Assembly: GCA_910586905.1 (NCBI GenBank)
Contig: CAJUIV010000001.1
Span: forward strand, 1-42,349
DNA length: 42,349 nt
DNA from: an uncultured Christensenellaceae bacterium
Lineage (GTDB): Bacteria > Bacillota > Clostridia > Christensenellales > CAG-314
Direction: 5' to 3'
Made by a program: the position numbers and the translations under genes. This document shows positions 7,917-15,675 of the stretch, one piece after another. Under the pieces are notes generated by a model. It saw only the letters and a program-made list of their open reading frames with translations. It was not told where the DNA came from and ran no database searches. Numbering within the stretch: the stretch's first letter is position 1; every line of letters starts with the position of its first letter.

Positions 7917-9434
7917 ATGAAAAAATTTTTTAAAATACTTTTCAGCAGATTTACTTTGATATTTTTAGCTATAGTAATGCAAATAAGCTTGGCGGCAGTT
8001 ATTTTGCTGTATTTCAACAACTACTACGTACCCATACGGATAGTAACATCCGTCATAGCTGTACTCGTTCTGCTCGGACTAATCAACCGCGATATGAATA
8101 TAGAAGGTAAATTACCTTGGGCGATATTGGTCGCCGCGGTACCAATCGTAGGAGTCATACTGTATTTTTCTTTTTCACACAACTATGCGAGCGTACGCGA
8201 ACGCAAATTATTTGCAAAACTGCCGCGGCACAAGTTGGGAGAACAAGAAATCGAAGTTCCAGCAAAAATAAACGGACAAATAAACTACCTAAACGAAATG
8301 GGCGAATTCGCGTTTACGGATACGTCTACAAAATATTTTGAAAACGGCGAATCGTTTTGGGAAGATTTGATTACGGAATTGGAAAAAGCCGAAAAATTTA
8401 TATTTATGGAATATTTTATAGTAGAACGCGGCAAAATGTTCGATAAAATTTTGGAAATTTTAATGCGTAAATCAAAGCAGGGCGTTGAAGTTAGGCTTAT
8501 GTACGACGACGTGGGAAGCTTACCGCACATCAAACATTCTTTTAACCGCAAGTTATCGAAATTGGGAATAAACTGCGTTCGCTTCGGAAAGCTTAAACCC
8601 ATAGTATCCACCGTCTATAACAACCGAGACCACAGAAAAATAACCGTTATAGACGGCAAAGTGGGATATATGGGCGGTATAAACCTTGCCGACGAATATA
8701 TAAACGAAACACACCCGTTCGGCTACTGGAAAGACACGGCGGTTAAACTGACAGGCAACGCAGTTTCGTCCTGTTCGCTGCTGTTTTTACAAATGTTCGA
8801 TATGGCCAAGGGACAAACCGAATGTTTCGACAAATATTTACTTACCGAAACGACGGAAGAAAAGGAACGTAGGACGGAAAAACATCAGGGAGTGGTTATT
8901 CCCTTCGGCGACGGTCCCAAACCGATATACCGCGAATACGTAGCCCGCAACGTATATTTAAATCTCATCAACCAAGCGGAAAAAGATTTGTACGTTACGA
9001 CTCCTTATCTTATAGTCGACGACGCGTTTATAGACGCTTTAAGAAGAGCGTCGTTACGCGGAGTTAACGTCAACATCGTTATACCGGGTATTCCGGACAA
9101 AAAAGCCGTTTACTGTATGACAAGACAAGGCTGCTCCAAACTTATTGACGCAGGAATAAAAATATATACTTACACCCCGGGCTTTATTCACGCCAAAGGA
9201 ATAGTCGCAGACGGAACTTGCGGCGTAGTCGGCACGATAAATCTCGATTACCGCAGTTTTGTACATCACTACGAGTGCGGAGTTTTTATGTACGAAACTC
9301 AAGCGATAAGCGAATTACAAGACGATATGTACAAAACGATAGCTCAAAGCAAACTTGTCATTTCGAGCATCAAACTCCGTTGGTGGGAAAAAATAGTTTG
9401 TTTATTCGCCAACGTTTTCCGTCCGATGCTGTAA
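7917..9434 (+). CDS. cls: Cardiolipin synthase (phospholipase D superfamily)
   Basis: A 505-residue bacterial ClsA-type cardiolipin synthase. Two N-terminal membrane helices (about residues 10-30 and 35-55, then a third hydrophobic stretch near 65-85) are followed by two HKD half-sites. These are HRKITVIDGKVGYMGG near residue 238 and HAKGIVADGTCGVVGTINLD near residue 423. The enzyme condenses two phosphatidylglycerols to cardiolipin and glycerol at the inner face of the membrane. CGAGGAATAA precedes the ATG. Both active sites look intact. Confidence 0.95.
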   Translation: MKKFFKILFSRFTLIFLAIVMQISLAAVILLYFNNYYVPIRIVTSVIAVLVLLGLINRDMNIEGKLPWAILVAAVPIVGVILYFSFSHNYASVRERKLFAKLPRHKLGEQEIEVPAKINGQINYLNEMGEFAFTDTSTKYFENGESFWEDLITELEKAEKFIFMEYFIVERGKMFDKILEILMRKSKQGVEVRLMYDDVGSLPHIKHSFNRKLSKLGINCVRFGKLKPIVSTVYNNRDHRKITVIDGKVGYMGGINLADEYINETHPFGYWKDTAVKLTGNAVSSCSLLFLQMFDMAKGQTECFDKYLLTETTEEKERRTEKHQGVVIPFGDGPKPIYREYVARNVYLNLINQAEKDLYVTTPYLIVDDAFIDALRRASLRGVNVNIVIPGIPDKKAVYCMTRQGCSKLIDAGIKIYTYTPGFIHAKGIVADGTCGVVGTINLDYRSFVHHYECGVFMYETQAISELQDDMYKTIAQSKLVISSIKLRWWEKIVCLFANVFRPML

Positions 9435-9468
9435 CGCGCCGAACGTTATCTTCATATATTGGTAACAA

Positions 9469-9497
9469 AACGCAGTCGATAGTAAATTGACTGCGTT
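9469..9497 (+). terminator. Hairpin between cls and the amidase-like gene
   Basis: A 9-bp perfect stem (9469-9477 with 9489-9497) and an 11-base loop, 35 bases after the cls stop. There is no proper T run after it, so it may be a leaky terminator or an mRNA-stabilising structure. It lies 8-10 bases upstream of the ribosome binding site region of the next gene. Confidence 0.45.
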
Positions 9498-9523
9498 AAA
9501 ATTACATATCAAGGAGAACGACT

Positions 9524-10576
9524 TTGGCTATCTACTACATAGGCGCTAACGACGAACATGGGCAAAATCCTTTTACTGCTGGGAAAAGAACTCCTATAAT
9601 GCCCTACTTAAACACTCCCTTTTACGAAAATCAGTTTAACCGTCCGACAAAAAATAAATTTTTAGAGGCGTGTCTCAGAAACGGGTTTGCCGTTTACGAC
9701 GTAAAACCGGAAATTACCGACACTTCTATTGCCGAACGGGTAAGACGCGTTAACAGACAAAACTTAACGTTGTTGATGACTTTCGGATACAACGCGTTCG
9801 GCAGCGGCAATACTTTCAACTCGGCGCAAGGTATAACTACTTTTTATTCCCGCAAAAATCCCAAAGCCGCAAACAGTCGCGCTCTTGCGGAAGACGTGTA
9901 CGAGCAGTTGATACTAGGCACAAACCAGCGCGGAAGAGGCGTATCCGACTTGACGGACGTCGGCGTTCTTGAAAGCGTAAACTGCGTTTCAGCGTTAGTA
10001 GAACCGGGATTTATGACGAATTTCGACGAAGCGAAACTCATGGTAGACCCGGATTATCAAACGGAAACTGCCGAAGAAACGTGCAAGGGAGTTTGCACGT
10101 ATCTCGGACAAAATTATTTGTCGCGAGATAACATAAACAACTATCCGCTTTTAAAAACCGGAAGTTCTAACAACTACGTATATTTACTGCAGTTTATGTT
10201 AAATCAAAACGGTTACAATTTGGTTGTAGACGGCATTTTCGGCGTGAATACGGCAAGAGCGGTTTCGGATTTTCAGCAAAGAAACGGACTCGTCGCGGAC
10301 GGAATCGTAGGAAACAGAACTTGGCAGGCGTTACTTGTGCTTCCTCCACGCCCGACGTTACGAAACGGAAGCAGAGGCGTTTACGTGAAATACTTACAAC
10401 AAAAACTGACGTCAAAATTATATCCTTTGGGAGCTGCTGACGGAATTTTCGGAACCGCAACCGAACAAGCGGTACGCGAATTTCAACGTGAAAACGAATT
10501 GTCTCCCGACGGCATCGTAGGTCCTCTTACTTGGGAAATAGTTTCGCGTATCGGCGGAGGACGCAGCCAACCGTAA
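9524..10576 (+). CDS. Amidase_3-like protein with two peptidoglycan-binding domains, zinc site degenerate
   Basis: A 350-residue protein starting at TTG, with AAGGAG 7 bases upstream. Residues 1-205 follow the N-acetylmuramoyl-L-alanine amidase (Amidase_3) pattern: the YEN position of the glutamate ligand, RVRRVNRQN, NAFGSG, and the catalytic-glutamate segment LVEPGFMTN. The canonical GHGG histidine is replaced by a GANDEHG segment, and the SIHAN histidine position reads TFGYNA, so two zinc ligands appear changed. Residues about 215-275 and 285-345 are two complete PG_binding_1 domains (DGIFG...AV..FQ...L..DGIVG). There is no signal peptide. It could be a mother-cell or cytoplasmic CwlC/CwlM-like protein; like CwlM it may have lost catalysis. 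Fold is confident, activity doubtful. Confidence 0.85.
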   Translation: MAIYYIGANDEHGQNPFTAGKRTPIMPYLNTPFYENQFNRPTKNKFLEACLRNGFAVYDVKPEITDTSIAERVRRVNRQNLTLLMTFGYNAFGSGNTFNSAQGITTFYSRKNPKAANSRALAEDVYEQLILGTNQRGRGVSDLTDVGVLESVNCVSALVEPGFMTNFDEAKLMVDPDYQTETAEETCKGVCTYLGQNYLSRDNINNYPLLKTGSSNNYVYLLQFMLNQNGYNLVVDGIFGVNTARAVSDFQQRNGLVADGIVGNRTWQALLVLPPRPTLRNGSRGVYVKYLQQKLTSKLYPLGAADGIFGTATEQAVREFQRENELSPDGIVGPLTWEIVSRIGGGRSQP

Positions 10577-10611
10577 AAATAAAATATTTTACGGCTAAAA
10601 AGAAATAAAAC

Positions 10612-10648
10612 AAAAAAGGTTTAAACATAAAACGTTAAACCTTTTTTT
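10612..10648. terminator. Bidirectional terminator between amidase-like and AraC genes
   Basis: A 13-bp stem (10612-10624 with 10635-10647) with a 10-base loop, A run on the left and seven T on the right. It serves the plus-strand amidase-like gene and the converging minus-strand AraC gene. A second small hairpin (CCGTAAAA / TTTTACGG, 10571-10594) overlaps the amidase stop codon. Confidence 0.88.
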
Positions 10649-10673
10649 GTTGATAGAAACCGAACTGTCCGCG

Positions 10674-11516
10674 CTATACAGCCTTAACGGGAATCCATAT
10701 TTCGCAATAGTCTTCTTCGGAGTTTTCTCCCAAAGGCGCATAATATTCTATATTGAAATTGTCGGCTATTGCAAACTCGTTACAGGCAGGCAGCCATTCG
10801 CTCCATATTTTAGTATTCACCGTTTGTAACGATTCCGGCAATTTTCCTCTGCAAGGAAAAACCGCATACGTATGTTCGGGAATATATTTCATTTCCAAAT
10901 CGCCCGAATACTCTTTCCACGGCGCGTAGTCGTCCGCTATAAGATAAGTAAAATTTTTGCAGCCGCCGTTATCGATACAAATACCGTACGTTCCGCAAAT
11001 TTCTTTGCCGAATTCGCTTTGCATATGTTCATTCCAAAATTTCGGTATTTCGCAATACGAAGTATCGTTGCAAAATTTACGCGAAATTCCAATCGCGGTA
11101 AACTGCGCTTTTTTAACGATTTTGTATTCTAACATTTTTCCTCCCTCCAAAGTAAGTTTTATTTTTAACGGAGCAAAATATTTCAGTTCGACGTTGCCTT
11201 TACTGACGCAAGACGGAGTTACGCCGTGAAACCTGCAAAACGCTCTGGTAAAACTGTCGGGCGAATCGTACCCGTATTTGAGTGCGACGTCTATCACTTT
11301 TTCGTTACCGAAAGTAAGTTCGCCGGCAGCTTGCGACAAACGTCTGTTTCGAATATACTCTCCCACCGTAAAGCCGCTTAAAGCGCAAAAAATTTTTTGA
11401 AAATAAAAGTTTGAAACGTTAGCCTGCGCCGCAATAACGTCCGCGTCCAATTTTTCAGTAAGGTTATTTTCTATATACTCTAACGCCGCGGATATTCCTT
11501 CGCTCCAACCCTGCAA
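10674..11516 (-). CDS. AraC-family activator with C-terminal GyrI-like effector domain
   Basis: A 280-residue regulator. Residues 1-105 are an AraC/XylS double helix-turn-helix (ALEYIENNLTEKLDADVIA..., GYDSPDSFTRAFCRFHGVTPS). Residues about 128-280 are a GyrI-like/Rob-type effector-binding domain (MLEYKIVKKAQFTAIGISRKF ... CEIWIPVKAV). This Rob/TetD-like order is typical of regulators that sense amphipathic or cationic drugs. The start is TTG at 11516, with AAAGGAG 7 bases upstream and no ATG nearby. A perfect 15-bp palindrome lies directly upstream of its own -35 box, suggesting self-activation. No efflux gene is adjacent, so the target is unknown. Confidence 0.9.
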   Translation of the reverse strand: MQGWSEGISAALEYIENNLTEKLDADVIAAQANVSNFYFQKIFCALSGFTVGEYIRNRRLSQAAGELTFGNEKVIDVALKYGYDSPDSFTRAFCRFHGVTPSCVSKGNVELKYFAPLKIKLTLEGGKMLEYKIVKKAQFTAIGISRKFCNDTSYCEIPKFWNEHMQSEFGKEICGTYGICIDNGGCKNFTYLIADDYAPWKEYSGDLEMKYIPEHTYAVFPCRGKLPESLQTVNTKIWSEWLPACNEFAIADNFNIEYYAPLGENSEEDYCEIWIPVKAV

Positions 11517-11570
11517 AATTTTGCTCCTTTTCTACTCCGAAAACATTTATTGCGGTTTTTACCTTGCTGT

Positions 11571-11600
11571 AAATTACGCGCATTTGAATTAAACTGTCAA
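11571..11600 (-). promoter_or_regulatory. Probable promoter of the AraC gene
   Basis: Minus-strand perfect TTGACA (11595-11600), 18-base spacer, weak TAATTT (11571-11576). A good -35 with a poor -10 and an adjoining palindrome suits an activator-dependent promoter. Confidence 0.5.
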
Positions 11601-11615
11601 TACGGTTTAACCGTA
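11601..11615. promoter_or_regulatory. Perfect 15-bp palindrome abutting the AraC -35 box
   Basis: TACGGTTTAACCGTA, seven-base arms around one central base, with no mismatch. On the minus strand it ends exactly where TTGACA begins, the class-II activator position. It is the likely autoregulatory site of the AraC/GyrI-like protein. Confidence 0.6.
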
Positions 11616-11720
11616 ATAAAATGCAATTAAAACCGTTCGATTGATTTAATTATATATTATCTCTATTTTTATTTCCCGACTTTTTAAGTTTTTTTATGTC
11701 GGAACATAAATGCCGAATAT

Positions 11721-11753
11721 AAAAAAGCAGTCGACTACGAAACGTCAACCGCT
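11721..11753 (-). terminator. Intrinsic terminator of the small P-loop ATPase gene
   Basis: On the minus strand a 10-bp stem (two G-U pairs; 11744-11753 with 11726-11735), an 8-base loop and a T run, 16 bases after the stop codon. Confidence 0.8.
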
Positions 11754-11769
11754 TAATTCTATAAATACT

Positions 11770-12180
11770 CTATTTTATATGTTTCGTTACGAAATCGGGC
11801 AAATCTTCTTTTGCTCCGCTTGCGGTAATAGTAAAACCGACGTTGTGTTCGCGTGCGATATCGTCCAATCCGTTATATAATTCGGCAAGTTCGTTTACGT
11901 TGCAATCGAGCAGTCTCGAAAGTCCGTCGATATAAACCATTTCTATATCGAAGTTCGTAGCGAGCATTCCTTTGATAAAAGACAAAATATCTCTTTGACT
12001 ATTAAGTCCGTAAAAAGACGCGTCTACCAAACGTATATTGCGGTGAAGGTCGTGCATACGGTGATTGCTTCTGTCAAAATAAACGACTACGCCTTTCGCC
12101 GTTTTTGCGTATTCGTTTGCGTCGGCAACTATTTGTTTTGTTTTTCCCGAGCCCTTTGCGCCGTAAATAACATGTATCAA
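11770..12180 (-). CDS. Small P-loop ATPase (often mis-annotated as twitching motility PilT)
   Basis: A 136-residue protein that is essentially one P-loop domain. Walker A GAKGSGKT is at residues 7-14, and a Walker B-like stretch MVYIDG sits near residue 82. Clostridial genomes encode many such stand-alone proteins under the name PilT, but the hexameric PilT assembly domain is absent and pilus function should not be inferred. The start is TTG at 12180, with GGGAGG 8 bases upstream. It has its own promoter and terminator and lies downstream of prfA on the same strand. True function is unknown. Confidence 0.8.
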   Translation of the reverse strand: MIHVIYGAKGSGKTKQIVADANEYAKTAKGVVVYFDRSNHRMHDLHRNIRLVDASFYGLNSQRDILSFIKGMLATNFDIEMVYIDGLSRLLDCNVNELAELYNGLDDIAREHNVGFTITASGAKEDLPDFVTKHIK

Positions 12181-12236
12181 TTGAGTATCCTCCCTGTTTT
12201 ATGACTAAAGCGAAAATCGCCTTACGTCTTACTTAT

Positions 12237-12265
12237 ATTGTATAACATTTAATTATAAAATTCAA
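12237..12265 (-). promoter_or_regulatory. Promoter of the small P-loop ATPase gene
   Basis: Minus-strand TTGAAT (12260-12265), 17-base spacer, TACAAT (12237-12242), about 57 bases upstream of the start codon. Confidence 0.65.
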
Positions 12266-12315
12266 TACTTTTTCGTTAAAATAGTTCTATTTAATTTTTG
12301 TTTTCGATATTTAAC

Positions 12316-13386
12316 TTATTCTCCCGAATCCTGCAATTTCGCCGTTTGGTCTGCAATGCGCAGAGCTTCCACCATTTCAGCGATGTCGCCGTTCATAAAG
12401 CTTTCTATCGAATACAGCGTAAGTCCTATGCGATGGTCGGTAACGCGTCCTTGAGGGAAATTATAGGTGCGTATACGTTCGCTGCGGTCGCCCGTGCCGA
12501 CTTGACTTTTACGGGCTGCGGCGTACTCGGCGTCGGCTTGCGTTTGAAAATGGTCGTATAATTTGCTTTTTAAAATATTCATCGCTTTTTCACGGTTTTT
12601 TATCTGACTGCGTTCGTCTTGGCAGTTGACTACAATACCCGTAGGCAAATGTGTTATACGTATTGCGCTTTCCGTTTTGTTTACGTGCTGTCCGCCCGCT
12701 CCGCTACTGCGGTACGTATCGATTTTAAGGTCCTTATCAAGTATTTCGATATCTACGTCGGGAGCTTCCGGCAAAACGGCGACCGTTATGGTACTCGTAT
12801 GGATTCTTCCCTGACTTTCGGTATCGGGAACGCGCTGTACGCGATGAACGCCGGATTCGAACTTGAACTTGCTGTACGCGCCCTCTCCTACAACCATAAA
12901 AGAGCCTTCCTTAAGCCCGCCGAGTTCGTTTTCCTCTATATCTATTTCTTCGATTTTCCAACGGTTTTTTTCCGCAAACATATAGTACATACGACGAATT
13001 TCGTTAGCGAATAACGCCGCTTCTTCCCCGCCTGCGCCCGCGCGGATTTCGATGATAACGTTTTTGTCGTCATTGGGGTCTTTTGGTAGCAAAAGAACCT
13101 TCAGACGTTCGTTAAGTTCCTCAAGACGCGATTTACTTGCCGAAACGTCTTCGTGCAGCAACGCCAGCATATCCTTGTCCGTTTCAACTCCGATTAGCTC
13201 CAAATTGGCGTCCAGCTCGCTTTTTGTTTTTTTATACTCCTGATAACATTCGATAATCGGCGTAAGAGAACTGTGTTCTTTTACCATTTTTTTCCATTTA
13301 TTGTTATCGGCTATTACTTCCGGTTTGGATATTTCTTCAGTTAAATATTCATAATGCAGCGCGATTTTATCCAGTTTTTCGGTCAT
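12316..13386 (-). CDS. prfA: Peptide chain release factor 1 (RF1)
   Basis: A 356-residue class I release factor. The stop-codon recognition tripeptide is of PxT type (PDT in RVPDTESQGRIHTST), which marks RF1 (UAA/UAG) rather than RF2. The catalytic GGQ lies near residue 230 in SGAGGQHVNKTESA. It is a standard-length protein with no frameshift. AGGAG lies 5 bases before the ATG, and the gene begins 25 bases after the DUF1385-PrmC gene on the same strand. The enzyme that methylates the GGQ glutamine and its substrate are therefore made from one transcript. Confidence 0.98.
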   Translation of the reverse strand: MTEKLDKIALHYEYLTEEISKPEVIADNNKWKKMVKEHSSLTPIIECYQEYKKTKSELDANLELIGVETDKDMLALLHEDVSASKSRLEELNERLKVLLLPKDPNDDKNVIIEIRAGAGGEEAALFANEIRRMYYMFAEKNRWKIEEIDIEENELGGLKEGSFMVVGEGAYSKFKFESGVHRVQRVPDTESQGRIHTSTITVAVLPEAPDVDIEILDKDLKIDTYRSSGAGGQHVNKTESAIRITHLPTGIVVNCQDERSQIKNREKAMNILKSKLYDHFQTQADAEYAAARKSQVGTGDRSERIRTYNFPQGRVTDHRIGLTLYSIESFMNGDIAEMVEALRIADQTAKLQDSGE

Positions 13387-13411
13387 ACAATCTCCTGTGC
13401 CGTTTTATTTA

Positions 13412-15193
13412 TTATTTATTTTTTGACGGTTTTTTAAGCGTCGCGATAACGATACGGTCGTTTCCGCCGTAATCTTTCATAACTTCTACGTCAAACTTTT
13501 CTTCCAACAGTTTTTTAACCGCTTCGCCTTGGTTGTAACCTATTTCAAGAATCAGCAAACCGCCTTTCGTAAGATGTTTGGGCGCTTTTTCCGCCAAAAT
13601 TCGATAGAAATTCAATCCGTCTTTTCCGCCGTCAAGAGCAAGACGAGGTTCGTATTTTTTAACGCTGTCGTCGAGAGTATCTATCACTTCGGTTTCGATA
13701 TACGGAGGATTGCAAACTATAACGCTGCATTTGCCGTACATATTGCCGAACATATCGCTCTCGATAAAATCGACTTTGGCCTTGTTTAGCTTGGCGTTGC
13801 GTTTCGCTACCGCCAAAGCCTCCTTGCTTACGTCGGAAAGAGTAACGGTAGCGCCCGTTTCGAGAGCCGCCGTTATACCAATTACGCCGCTGCCGCAGCA
13901 TAAATCCAAAACCGTGCTTTTTTTGGTTATACGTTTGACAAGCTGTTCCGTTACCAACTCCGTTTCCTGTCTGGGGATAAGAACGGAATCGTTTACCTCG
14001 AAGGTTCTTCCGTAAAATTCTACGCTGCCCACCACGTACTGCCAAGGTTCGCCGCCGCCCAAGCGTTCCAGCATTTTATTGAGTCTTACCGACCAACCGA
14101 AAGGAATATCGAATTCCTTTACCAAATCGGCACGCTTGATATGCAGTACAGAACAAATAAGCCAATCGAAATCGGTCTTGCCGACTTTTTCCAACAGACC
14201 GCTGTTCTTTACCTGCAGTTTAAATTCGCTAAAAGGTATGGCTTGGGGAAATTTAACTTCTTCAACGGTACGGTCGGCGTCCATTTCGAGCACGGCGTTA
14301 AACGCGGTTATCGCAACTTCGCACATTTTATCGTCGGGTTCGCGGGTAGTAAGTTTTTGAAATTGTTTACCAAGCCATTTTAAAGGACGGAACAGCACGA
14401 AATTGGATTTTGAAAGCAACATAAGCATTTCGTAACTTATTCCGGCCGTCAAAGGCAACAACGCTATGCGCAGCAAAGCGCGAAGCCACCAATTTTCGAT
14501 AAACAAAGTGAATTTGCAAGCCGCGCAAATTATATCCAATATCATTGTCAGGATAACGGACAAAACAACTACGAAAACCAAAAAGCTCGTACCGCAACGG
14601 TCGTGATATCTGCTGCACTTTTGTACGTTTTCGATAGTTAAGGGCAATTCGTTTTCGTAACAGGAGATAGTTTTGTGTTCTGCTCCGTGATACATAAACA
14701 ACCTTTTGATTTCTTTCATACGGGAAATACCCCACATATACAAAACCAAAATTGCCATTTTTAATACGCCTTCCAAAAGCGATTTAAGCCAAACCCAATC
14801 TATATTTTTCGTATCCAGATTACAAAGGGCAAAAATACCGCTTGTTATACCGGTCGGCAGCAAAATAAACAAACCCAACGCCAAAACGATACCCAAAACG
14901 GTAGAAAATCCCATAAGAAAACCCATTCCCTTTCCGTTCGAAGTATCTATTTCGTCTTCCACCATTATTTCGGCGGATTTGCTTATTATTTTAGTTCCTG
15001 CAATCATAGATACGACCAAATTTATTATTCCGCGCAAAAAAGGAACTTTTTTATACCAAGGTTTTTTTGACGCCAAACGGGTTGTTTCCAAACGGATTTC
15101 GCCCATTTCGTCGCGTACGGCAAGCGCCATACTCGATTCTCCGCGCATCATAACGCCTTCGATTACCGCTTGTCCTCCGATTTTTGTTTTCAT
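13412..15193 (-). CDS. prmC: DUF1385 membrane domain fused to PrmC glutamine methyltransferase
   Basis: A 593-residue fusion. Residues 1 to about 305 are a complete DUF1385 protein: GGQAVIEGVMMRG at the start, membrane helices near 80-110, 140-160, 205-230 and 240-260, FMYHGAEHKTI, HDRCGTSF and LTTREPDDKMCEVAI. Residues about 312-590 are PrmC (HemK): the N-terminal helical domain, LIPRQETE, the SAM-binding VLDLCCGSGVIGI, and the catalytic NPPY (about 494-497). PrmC methylates the GGQ glutamine of release factors; its substrate RF1 is the next gene. The role of DUF1385 is unknown. It is commonly a separate gene just upstream of prmC in Clostridia. The frame runs without a stop through the join, and no internal start with a Shine-Dalgarno stands out. 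GGGAG precedes the ATG. Confidence 0.93.
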   Translation of the reverse strand: MKTKIGGQAVIEGVMMRGESSMALAVRDEMGEIRLETTRLASKKPWYKKVPFLRGIINLVVSMIAGTKIISKSAEIMVEDEIDTSNGKGMGFLMGFSTVLGIVLALGLFILLPTGITSGIFALCNLDTKNIDWVWLKSLLEGVLKMAILVLYMWGISRMKEIKRLFMYHGAEHKTISCYENELPLTIENVQKCSRYHDRCGTSFLVFVVVLSVILTMILDIICAACKFTLFIENWWLRALLRIALLPLTAGISYEMLMLLSKSNFVLFRPLKWLGKQFQKLTTREPDDKMCEVAITAFNAVLEMDADRTVEEVKFPQAIPFSEFKLQVKNSGLLEKVGKTDFDWLICSVLHIKRADLVKEFDIPFGWSVRLNKMLERLGGGEPWQYVVGSVEFYGRTFEVNDSVLIPRQETELVTEQLVKRITKKSTVLDLCCGSGVIGITAALETGATVTLSDVSKEALAVAKRNAKLNKAKVDFIESDMFGNMYGKCSVIVCNPPYIETEVIDTLDDSVKKYEPRLALDGGKDGLNFYRILAEKAPKHLTKGGLLILEIGYNQGEAVKKLLEEKFDVEVMKDYGGNDRIVIATLKKPSKNK

Positions 15194-15581
15194 TTAGCTC
15201 TCCCGCCGCAAAAAATATTACTTCCCGTATATAACCACCGCTATACCCAACGAAAATTTTACGGCTAATATCGTTACGTTATATTTTAACAAAAAATGCG
15301 ATTTTATACAAGTATTTACGCTAAGAAGATATCTCTGTCAAATAAACTGAAATTTATTCGGCTAAGAATTTTTATAGTTACCGAACCAAAATAAGGATAC
15401 AAACCGTAATTTACAAAAGTTCAACAATTCAAAAACAAGTGCATCGCGGAACAATACGTTGAAATAGCAACAATAGCGGGTTACTATAAAAATAAAACCG
15501 ATTCCGTCCGTTTTGCAGGGACGCCGCAAAATCTCCAAATCGCGAATATAAGACGATTCTTTATCATACGGTCAAAATGTT
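15194..15581. other. Intergenic region without supportable gene
   Basis: About 390 AT-rich bases between the divergently transcribed DUF1385-prmC gene and the riboswitch operon. I see no ORF with a ribosome binding site, no strong hairpin, and no confident promoter for the minus-strand gene (only weak -10-like sequences). Confidence 0.5.
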
Positions 15582-15610
15582 TTGACTTTACATTGCAATC
15601 CTTGTATAAT
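15582..15610 (+). promoter_or_regulatory. Promoter of the preQ1 riboswitch operon
   Basis: TTGACT (15582-15587), 17-base spacer, perfect TATAAT (15605-15610). The predicted start, near 15617, is only a few bases before the riboswitch aptamer, as expected for a short 5' leader. Confidence 0.85.
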
Positions 15611-15620
15611 TTTGTAAGCA

Positions 15621-15668
15621 AAAAGGTGTTCCTTGCCAAACCATCTTTTAAAATAAAAAACAAGGAGG
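15621..15668 (+). promoter_or_regulatory. PreQ1-I riboswitch controlling translation
   Basis: An H-type pseudoknot can be drawn directly. P1 is AAAAGGTG (15621-15628) with CATCTTTT (15642-15649), 8 bp with one G-U. The loop begins TTCCTTGC, close to the TTC-TAGC class consensus. An A-rich tail (15650-15660) is followed by CAAGG (15661-15665), which pairs with CCTTG (15631-15635) of the loop to form P2. The P2 strand is part of the ribosome binding site AAGGAGG (15662-15668), so ligand binding should hide it and shut off translation. The A-rich tail ending in AAAACAAGG resembles the Thermoanaerobacter tengcongensis preQ1 aptamer. The downstream gene is a VUT-family queuosine precursor transporter, the expected target. 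Confidence 0.9.
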
Positions 15669-15675
15669 CTTCGAC

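Noticed and set aside
9469..9497. Riboswitch before the amidase-like gene
   Set aside because: A single simple stem with no conserved loop sequence; better read as a weak terminator of cls.
11770..12180. PilT retraction motor
   Set aside because: Only a single P-loop domain of 136 residues; no PilT assembly domain and no pilus genes nearby.
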